Source of the DNA: Clostridium sp.
GTDB taxonomy: Bacteria; Bacillota; Clostridia; Lachnospirales; Lachnospiraceae
DNA: 36,815 nucleotides
Direction: 5' to 3'
Assembly (NCBI GenBank): GCA_023664605.1
Contig: JAMPFF010000029.1
Location: 1 to 36,815 of the forward strand
The notes beneath the pieces were generated by a model, which had not been told where the DNA came from, did not search any database, and was given only the letters and a program-made list of their open reading frames with translations. Position 1 is the stretch's first letter. The number at the start of each line of letters is the position of its first letter. The position numbers and the translations under genes are program-made. Positions 25,635 to 31,989 of the stretch are shown one piece after another.

Positions 25635-27036
25635 AGTACCTGTCCAGTACCTCCATTCTCTCAAGCAGATATTGCGTCAACTCTCCTATGCTCTCCTCAT
25701 AGTCGGCCGCATCTATACTATTGTTCCCGCTTCTGGCAATGAAACCTGTTGCATACAAATATTGTTTCTGCTCTTCTATTACCGTTGCCAAAACCTCGTC
25801 GCTAATAGCGGATTCTCTTAAACTTTGCCACAGTTTTTCCGCCTGCGCCGCCAGATATTCACATGTTTTTTCATCCGCAATCCCCAAATCGGCTCCTGTC
25901 AGAATCCGTTTTTCCCTCTGCCATGTCATATACTGCATCCGGTTAGGAAAAATGCCAAAACTGTATTCTATCTTACCCGGCACAAGATAGGACTCTCCCG
26001 CCTTATCATCACGGACAATATATAAATCATCCATAATATTTTCGTATGCATATGCGGCTTCCAAAAAAATGAAATACTCTATAAGATTATCCAAATGGGA
26101 AGCCTGCGTCATATAAAAGTTCTCATTATCATACGCTTTCTGAGTCTTATCCGCCTCTACATGAATCACTTCCCCGCTTTCGTCTAACAGCATGGAATCA
26201 TCATCTACACGGGGCGTTAATAAAAATAACCCCTTATATTCATCATTTACAATCAATTCCGCATATCTGCACGCTCTATCCAGTTTTTCCACGGAATTAA
26301 TACGGTTCCATAGAGTATAAGCCAGCATGGAACGGATATAGGTTTTGTCCTTGGCGCTTATCGCATATAATTTCCATGCGTCATATTTGCCCATATCCAG
26401 TAATGACAGCTTGCGGTTCATGATATTTTCCTGATTCACCAATTTAACCGTATAGGTCTCCAGATTTTGGCTGCACTTTATCAGACTGTCAGAGTCCTTA
26501 CCGGAAATGGCATTGATTGCTTTATCTTCCGGGTTCCATACTGCAATGCTGCCGCTTCCATATTCCGTTCCCGGCTCCGCTTCCATATACAGCTCGACAA
26601 CCGGCAGACCGGTAAAAACAATATTGCATACCGCATATCTTTCTTTTGTGGCTATCCAGACGGAAAAAGAATGCCCCTGACTGACGGCCTCTTTCTTATC
26701 TTTGGTATAATCATCCGCCTCTATCCAAATGGCAATATCTTCAGAAGCCGCGCTGATAACGCCGTTATACTTTTTTTCGGACACATCCTGACAGATATAG
26801 AAGCAGTTCGACTCCTTATCATAAGGAATTGGCTGCCTCTCAAACAATATTAACGCTTTTGCATTGTCTACCTGCTCCATATATACTTTATCAGCGCATA
26901 TATCCGCCAGTTTCTCTTTACTTTCTATGGTAACGCCGCAAAGCGTACTGCCTTCCAACAGATGAAATGCGCCTACAGAAAATAAGAGCAGTACAATAAA
27001 GACACTGCCCCAGATTATCTTTTTATCAGCCAACAT
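25618..27036 (-). CDS. CotH-like protein with degenerate kinase motif
   Basis: A 472-residue protein with one N-terminal membrane anchor (about 7-27) and an outside domain. I identify it by position-for-position resemblance to the CotH protein next to it. The segment KYDAWKLYAISAKDKTYIRS and then LAYTLWNRI corresponds to the CotH block after the conserved lysine. RYAELIVNDEYKGLFLLTPRV corresponds to VYFNGEYGGSYLVCEQIEV. At the place of the acidic WDFDWSWGN motif it reads KIEYSFGIFPN, so the metal-binding aspartates appear lost. It is probably a non-catalytic partner. It overlaps the DUF4956 gene by 11 bases and the CotH gene by 17. GGGGGAG immediately precedes the ATG. Confidence 0.6.
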   Translation of the reverse strand: MLADKKIIWGSVFIVLLLFSVGAFHLLEGSTLCGVTIESKEKLADICADKVYMEQVDNAKALILFERQPIPYDKESNCFYICQDVSEKKYNGVISAASEDIAIWIEADDYTKDKKEAVSQGHSFSVWIATKERYAVCNIVFTGLPVVELYMEAEPGTEYGSGSIAVWNPEDKAINAISGKDSDSLIKCSQNLETYTVKLVNQENIMNRKLSLLDMGKYDAWKLYAISAKDKTYIRSMLAYTLWNRINSVEKLDRACRYAELIVNDEYKGLFLLTPRVDDDSMLLDESGEVIHVEADKTQKAYDNENFYMTQASHLDNLIEYFIFLEAAYAYENIMDDLYIVRDDKAGESYLVPGKIEYSFGIFPNRMQYMTWQREKRILTGADLGIADEKTCEYLAAQAEKLWQSLRESAISDEVLATVIEEQKQYLYATGFIARSGNNSIDAADYEESIGELTQYLLERMEVLDRYYGAEE

Positions 27037-27697
27037 GCTCCCCCATTTCCAGCAGCCAGCTAACGCTCTCTACATTGTTTATTTTCCGCAATTCTTCCGT
27101 TGCCTCCTGCGAAATCTCTCCCTTAGCGTCCACTTCACAAATCAATTCGCAGCGGCTGTCACTAAAATTGGCCGAACGAACCTGCGGATGCCTGTAATGC
27201 TTTTTCAAACAGTCCAATATCTCATCCTGCTTTACATCTTTGCCTCCGTGAATCACAATCAGGTATTTTTTCTTCACCGCATAGTAAAAAGAACCGGCCA
27301 AAATAAAAAGCGCGATAATCAAGGTAGAAATCAGCGCCAGCTTATAAATCTGCGCGCCAACGCAAAGCCCTTCAATAATGGCCCAAAAAATATAGATGGT
27401 ATCCTGCGGGTCTTTAATTGCCGTACGGAATCTGACAATGGACAATGCGCCGACCATACCAAGCGAAATCGCTATATTACTGCTAATCATCAGCATAATC
27501 GTTGCGGCAATCAAAACCAAAACCACATTGCCGACATTAAATTTGGCATTATAACTGACTCCCTGATAGGCAATGCGGTAAGTCATAAAAATAATGGCTC
27601 CCACCAAAATTCCCATCATCAGAATAAAAACGATTCTGTCTGCCTGTAATGCCTCATTATTTGCGGTAAACCATTCCAAAATATCGCTTTTTGACAT
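27026..27697 (-). CDS. DUF4956 family membrane protein
   Basis: A 223-residue protein with about four membrane helices (near 22-40, 55-77, 100-115, 118-137) and a soluble C-terminal domain of about 80 residues. The segment GMVGALSIVRFRTAIKDPQD is the signature of DUF4956 proteins. Their biochemical role is not known. They are commonly encoded next to VTC-type polyphosphate polymerase and CotH genes, as here. The ATG has AGAGGAG seven bases upstream. It starts 24 bases after the VTC gene, and its stop overlaps the next gene's start, pointing to coupled translation. Confidence 0.88.
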   Translation of the reverse strand: MSKSDILEWFTANNEALQADRIVFILMMGILVGAIIFMTYRIAYQGVSYNAKFNVGNVVLVLIAATIMLMISSNIAISLGMVGALSIVRFRTAIKDPQDTIYIFWAIIEGLCVGAQIYKLALISTLIIALFILAGSFYYAVKKKYLIVIHGGKDVKQDEILDCLKKHYRHPQVRSANFSDSRCELICEVDAKGEISQEATEELRKINNVESVSWLLEMGEHVG

Positions 27698-27721
27698 TTA
27701 TTTGCTCCTCTCCGGTTCCTG

Positions 27722-28402
27722 TCATCCTATGGCAATCCGGCCCCTGCCGTATTTGCTGAAAGAAATGTTTACAAGATGGTACTTTGCCAGTATTCGTTTG
27801 ACGGATTCCAAAAGACAGCCGTCATATTTGACTTCCAGTATGACAAATTCCTCTTTCAATACCGGTAAAAAGGGGATTTTCTCATCCCATAAATCAAATA
27901 CGGTTTTGCTGCTTCTAATATTTTTATCAAAAGTCACTCTGATATTAAAATCGGGATAAACATACGCTTTTCTATCATATTCTATCACGGCCGCCGGACG
28001 ATATGCGCCAAGACGCAGCATGGAATATAAACGTTCTCCCTCCGCCCCGTATTGAAAAAGCGTCTCATAATCACCTTCTATGCACCGGCAGGCATCTTCT
28101 TTCGATACCGAAATACTTGTTTTTTTCTGATAGCTTCCGTTTTTTTCCTTTATTTCAAACTTCGCCGTATCCTGCCCTGTATCATATATCCTGAGCCTGA
28201 TTTTTTTACGTTTGTCTTCCCCGCTTATTTTTTCATACAAATCAATATCATTGATAGAATCAAAGTACAGACTTCTCACCATGTAATAAGACGACTGCGT
28301 ATGCGCATCCAGATCCAGTATCTGCTGTAAGTCATTCTGGAGCATAAGCGCATCCGCATATTTCATCATGAACTTTAATTCTCTCCGGCATACCGTTATC
28401 AT
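27722..28402 (-). CDS. VTC-domain protein (polyphosphate polymerase-like)
   Basis: A 226-residue soluble protein made entirely of a VTC domain, the tunnel-fold catalytic domain that makes polyphosphate from ATP in yeast. Conserved charged strands are all present: CRRELKFM at the start, KKIRLRIYD, AKFEIKEKNG, AVIEYDRKAYV, FNIRVTFDKNIR and FVILEVKYDG. No SPX domain or membrane part is fused. The start is uncertain: a TTG at 28411 lies four bases after AGGAG, and the ATG at 28402 lies 13 bases after it. I chose the ATG. It is the first gene of the VTC - DUF4956 - CotH-like - CotH run. Activity as polyphosphate polymerase in bacteria is inferred from fold. Confidence 0.85.
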   Translation of the reverse strand: MITVCRRELKFMMKYADALMLQNDLQQILDLDAHTQSSYYMVRSLYFDSINDIDLYEKISGEDKRKKIRLRIYDTGQDTAKFEIKEKNGSYQKKTSISVSKEDACRCIEGDYETLFQYGAEGERLYSMLRLGAYRPAAVIEYDRKAYVYPDFNIRVTFDKNIRSSKTVFDLWDEKIPFLPVLKEEFVILEVKYDGCLLESVKRILAKYHLVNISFSKYGRGRIAIG

Positions 28403-28409
28403 CTTTATC

Positions 28410-28438
28410 AATATACTCCTGTCTTATCCCCAAGTCAA
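28410..28438 (-). promoter_or_regulatory. Possible promoter for the VTC operon
   Basis: On the minus strand TTGACT (28433-28438) and TATATT (28410-28415) are 17 bases apart. The -10 ends only seven bases before the ATG of the VTC gene, so a transcript from it would be nearly leaderless. Confidence 0.45.
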
Positions 28439-28465
28439 CCGCACAGCCATATTTTATAACGTAAG

Positions 28466-29734
28466 TTATTTTATTTTATCAAAGACTTCAAAACAATCTA
28501 AGGTCGCAAAATAGTCTTTGGGCGTCTCTGCGCGCCTGATAAGTTCGACCTCTCCATTTTCTTTTAAAAGCAGTTCCGCAGACCTTAACTTGCCATTATA
28601 GTTATACCCCATCGCATGTCCGTGCGCTCCGGTATCGTGTATTACAAGATAATCTCCCTTTTCAATTTCGGGCAGCATTCTGTCTACGGCAAATTTATCA
28701 TTATTTTCGCACAAAGAACCCGTCACGTCATACTTGTGGTCACAGGGGACGTTCTCTTTTCCCAGCACTGTAATATGATGATATGCGCCGTACATGGCCG
28801 GACGCATCAGATTGACCGCACAGGCGTCTACGCCGATATATTCTTTATGGGTATGTTTTTCATGAATCGCTTTCGTAATCAGTTCTCCATAAGGAGCCAT
28901 CATAAAACGCCCCATCTCCGTATAAATCGCCACATCCCCCATACCGGCAGGCACAAGCGTTTCTTCATATACTTTCCGTACTCCCTCGCCTATTACTTTG
29001 ATATCATTCGGCTCCTGTTCGGGCGTATAGGGGATGCCGACGCCGCCGGAAAGATTAATAAAGGCAATATCCGCGCCCGTCTCTTTCTCCAGGCGCACGG
29101 CCACCTCAAAAAGCTGCTTTGCAAGCTGCGGATAATATTCATTCGTTACGGTATTGCTTGCCAGAAAAGCGTGAACGCCAAAATGTTTTACACCCTTTTG
29201 CTTCAAAATGCGGAAGCCTTCAAAAAGCTGCTCGGTCGTAAAGCCATACTTGGCATCTCCCGGGTTGTCCATAATGCCGTTACTCATCTGAAAAACGCCG
29301 CCCGGATTATAACGGCAGCTCATTGTTTCCGGCAGTTTACCTAAAATCTTTTCCAAAAAATCAATATGCGTAATATCATCCAGGTTAATGATTGCCCCTA
29401 TTTTGGCCGCATATTCATAATCTTCCACCGGCGTATCATTCGATGAAAACATCACATCATGCCCGTTAATCCCTATCGCGTTACTAAGCATCAACTCCGT
29501 TAAAGACGAACAGTCACAGCCACAGCCATATTCATGCAGAATACTGATTAAAAAGGGATTTGGCGTCGCTTTTACGGCAAAATACTCTTTAAACCCCTTA
29601 TTCCAGGCAAATGCCTCCTTAACCGCCTTTGCATTTTCACGGATTCCTTTCTCATCATAAATATGAAAAGGCGTCGGATATGTTTTTACAATCTCTTCTA
29701 TTTTTTCCTTTGTCACAAACGGTATTTTCTTCAT
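28466..29734 (-). CDS. lysA: Diaminopimelate decarboxylase family protein
   Basis: A 422-residue PLP-dependent fold III decarboxylase, expected to convert meso-diaminopimelate to lysine. The N-terminal PLP lysine is in EYFAVKATPNP and the active-site region continues CDCSSLTELMLS. The phosphate-binding glycines fit INLSGGVGIPY. The C-terminal block KYDVTGSLCENNDKFAVDR contains the substrate-side Cys. The last block reads GAHGHAMGYNYNGKLRSAEL. AAGGAG lies upstream of the ATG. It follows ung by 26 bases and may share its transcript. A different basic or carboxylated amino-acid substrate is possible, but the motif set best fits LysA. Confidence 0.85.
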   Translation of the reverse strand: MKKIPFVTKEKIEEIVKTYPTPFHIYDEKGIRENAKAVKEAFAWNKGFKEYFAVKATPNPFLISILHEYGCGCDCSSLTELMLSNAIGINGHDVMFSSNDTPVEDYEYAAKIGAIINLDDITHIDFLEKILGKLPETMSCRYNPGGVFQMSNGIMDNPGDAKYGFTTEQLFEGFRILKQKGVKHFGVHAFLASNTVTNEYYPQLAKQLFEVAVRLEKETGADIAFINLSGGVGIPYTPEQEPNDIKVIGEGVRKVYEETLVPAGMGDVAIYTEMGRFMMAPYGELITKAIHEKHTHKEYIGVDACAVNLMRPAMYGAYHHITVLGKENVPCDHKYDVTGSLCENNDKFAVDRMLPEIEKGDYLVIHDTGAHGHAMGYNYNGKLRSAELLLKENGEVELIRRAETPKDYFATLDCFEVFDKIK

Positions 29735-29760
29735 TGGTAAATAAATCTCCTTTTTCTATA

Positions 29761-30444
29761 TTAGCCCTCAATATTTTCAATCTGCCAATCTATCGGTTCC
29801 ACACCATTTTCCTCTAAAAAAGCGTTCGCCTGACTAAAATGTTTACAGCCAAAAAAGCCACGGTATGCAGACAGCGGACTCGGATGCGGTGCTTTTAATA
29901 TCAGGTGTTTTGGATTTGTCAGCATCGGAATCTTACTCTGTGCCGGACGCCCCCACAATAAATATACAATGGGACGCTCCTGCGCATTGACCGCATGAAT
30001 AACGGCATCCGTAAACTGTTCCCAGCCCTTTCCCTGATGAGAGTTAGCCTGATGCGCGCGTACCGTCAAGACCGTATTTAAAAGCAGCACGCCCTGATTG
30101 GCCCATTTCTCCAAATAGCCGTTGTCGGGAATATAGCAGCCTAAATCATCATGCAGTTCCTGATAAATATTCTGCAGAGACGGCGGTATTTCTTTCTGGT
30201 CCGGCGGTACGGAAAAACTCATGCCATGCGCCTGATGTTCATTATGGTACGGATCCTGCCCTAATAGTAACACTTTCACTTTATGTAACGGTGTAAAATG
30301 AAAGGCATTAAAAATATCATCCGCCGGCGGATAAACTACCACTCTGCTGTATTCTTCCTTGATAAACTGATAAAGCTGCCTGTAGTATGGCTTTTTAAAC
30401 TCATTCTCTAACGCAGCCGCCCAGTCATTACTCAACATTGCCAT
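29761..30444 (-). CDS. ung: Uracil-DNA glycosylase, family 1
   Basis: A 227-residue base-excision repair enzyme removing uracil from DNA. The water-activating motif GQDPYH (D64) and the DNA-intercalation motif HPSPLSAYRGFFGC are both intact. The GVLLLNTVLTV and WGRPAQ segments are also typical. The length equals that of E. coli Ung when started at the ATG at 30444, which has AGGTG five bases upstream. The open frame up to 30480 runs through a hairpin and is not used. lysA follows closely. Confidence 0.96.
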   Translation of the reverse strand: MAMLSNDWAAALENEFKKPYYRQLYQFIKEEYSRVVVYPPADDIFNAFHFTPLHKVKVLLLGQDPYHNEHQAHGMSFSVPPDQKEIPPSLQNIYQELHDDLGCYIPDNGYLEKWANQGVLLLNTVLTVRAHQANSHQGKGWEQFTDAVIHAVNAQERPIVYLLWGRPAQSKIPMLTNPKHLILKAPHPSPLSAYRGFFGCKHFSQANAFLEENGVEPIDWQIENIEG

Positions 30445-30463
30445 GATAACACCTGCTTTCTTG

Positions 30464-30486
30464 GGAAGAATGCTTTGCATTCTTCC
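30464..30486. promoter_or_regulatory. Perfect hairpin in the ung leader
   Basis: GGAAGAATGC and GCATTCTTCC form a 10-bp perfect stem with a 3-base loop, 20 bases before the ung start. It has no T run in either direction, so it is not a standard terminator. It may be an RNA structure or protein site in the leader. Confidence 0.5.
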
Positions 30487-30512
30487 GCTTCTTGGAGAAA
30501 TTTCCTATTATT

Positions 30513-30540
30513 AAAAAATCGAGCGCCAGCGCACTCGATT
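30513..30540 (-). terminator. Rho-independent terminator after hisF
   Basis: On the minus strand AATCGAG and CTCGATT form the stem base, extended inside by a GC-rich part, followed by TTTTTT and then AATAAT. It lies 24 bases after the hisF stop and ends the acidic protein-hisH-hisF unit. Confidence 0.85.
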
Positions 30541-30564
30541 CTGAAAATGATGCTTCTCTATTCA

Positions 30565-31326
30565 TCAGATTCTGACTGAAATGCCTCTGCCATGCAGATA
30601 CTTCTTTAAATCCCGTATTTCCATCTCTTTAAAGTGAAAAAGGGATGCGGCAAGTGCTGCTTCTACTTTCCCAATCGTAAAAGCATCATAAAAATGCTCC
30701 ATTGTTCCTGCACCTCCGGAAGCAATAACCGGAATTGACACATTCTCGGAAATGGCTCTTGTCAATTCCAAATCATATCCGGCTTTTGTACCGTCTCCGT
30801 CCATACTTGTCAAAAGAATTTCTCCGGCTCCCAACGTTTCCGCTTTCATTGCCCATTCCACCGCATCTATCTTCATATCAATACGGCCGCCGTTTTTATA
30901 GATGCTCCAACCGCTTCCATCGGCGCGCCGCTTCGCGTCAATGGCTACGACAACGCACTGGCTGCCGAATTTATCCGCCGCGTCAGCGATAAGAGACGGA
31001 TTCATGATGGCTGCCGAGTTTACCGAAACTTTATCGGCTCCCTCCCGCAAAATCGCCTTAAAATCCTCCACACTGCGGATGCCGCCGCCAACCGTAAACG
31101 GAATAAAGACTTTCTCGGCGACTCTTCTAACCATTTCCACAGCAGTCTTTCTCGCATCCGAAGAAGCCGTAATATCCAGAAAAACGAGTTCATCCGCCCC
31201 GGATTTATCGTAGGCGGCTCCCACTTCCGCCGGGTCTCCCGCATCTTTAAAATTGACAAAATTAACGCCTTTTACGACTCTGCCATCCTTCACATCCAGA
31301 CAGGGTATAATTCTTTTTGTGTGCAT
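30565..31326 (-). CDS. hisF: Imidazole glycerol phosphate synthase, cyclase subunit HisF
   Basis: A 253-residue TIM-barrel enzyme that uses ammonia from HisH to form imidazole glycerol phosphate and AICAR in histidine synthesis. Catalytic D11 (IPCLDVKDG) and D130 (VVVAIDAKR) are present. The phosphate-binding GGGIRS and SGGAGT segments are also intact. Length is standard. It follows hisH by 40 bases, with GAGAGGA upstream of the ATG. No other his genes lie in the window. Confidence 0.97.
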   Translation of the reverse strand: MHTKRIIPCLDVKDGRVVKGVNFVNFKDAGDPAEVGAAYDKSGADELVFLDITASSDARKTAVEMVRRVAEKVFIPFTVGGGIRSVEDFKAILREGADKVSVNSAAIMNPSLIADAADKFGSQCVVVAIDAKRRADGSGWSIYKNGGRIDMKIDAVEWAMKAETLGAGEILLTSMDGDGTKAGYDLELTRAISENVSIPVIASGGAGTMEHFYDAFTIGKVEAALAASLFHFKEMEIRDLKKYLHGRGISVRI

Positions 31327-31366
31327 CTGGTGTCCTCTCTATCTCCTGTTCGGCATTTCCGGATAT

Positions 31367-31972
31367 TTACACTGATAGGAAATTTTTCAATATTGTCATG
31401 CCCACCTCTGAACTTTTTTCTGGATGAAACTGGCAGGCAAATATATTATCTTTCTCGACGGAAGCATGAATCGACACGCCATACTCCGTAACGGCCTTTA
31501 CAATCTCCGGTTCATCCGCCTGTAAATAATAGGAATGTACAAAATATACATATGACTGTTCGGGAACGTTCCTAAACAATCTGCCCTGATTCGGATAACT
31601 TAAAGAATTCCAGCCGATATGAGGAATTTTTAAATTGTCTTTTTCAGGAATCCTTACAATCTTTCCCGGTAAAATACCCAGCCCATCGACACCCGGACTT
31701 TCCTCGCTACTTTCAAATAACAACTGTAATCCAAGGCAGATTCCTAAAAACGGGGTCTTCTTTTCCACCACTTTCCGAATCGTATCTGTCAATCCATACT
31801 GATGCAGTTTCTCCATGGCATCGCCAAAAGCGCCTACCCCGGGCAAAATCACATGCTCTGCGGATAATATTTTTTCCGAATCACCGGTTATCCCGGCCGG
31901 CCTGCCAAGAGCCTCCACTGCTTTTTCCACGCTTTTGACATTTCCGGCATCATAATCAATAATCGCCACCAT
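31367..31972 (-). CDS. hisH: Imidazole glycerol phosphate synthase, glutamine amidotransferase subunit HisH
   Basis: A 201-residue class I glutamine amidotransferase that supplies ammonia to HisF. The triad is visible: C79 in FLGICLGLQLL, H183 and E185 in CQFHPEKSSE. The N-terminus MVAIIDYDAGNVKSVEKA is typical. An AAAGGATG site lies about 10 bases before the ATG. The gene starts 17 bases after the stop of the acidic repeat protein, so the three genes are likely one transcript. Confidence 0.97.
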   Translation of the reverse strand: MVAIIDYDAGNVKSVEKAVEALGRPAGITGDSEKILSAEHVILPGVGAFGDAMEKLHQYGLTDTIRKVVEKKTPFLGICLGLQLLFESSEESPGVDGLGILPGKIVRIPEKDNLKIPHIGWNSLSYPNQGRLFRNVPEQSYVYFVHSYYLQADEPEIVKAVTEYGVSIHASVEKDNIFACQFHPEKSSEVGMTILKNFLSV

Positions 31973-31989
31973 TTTACAAACGCATCCTT

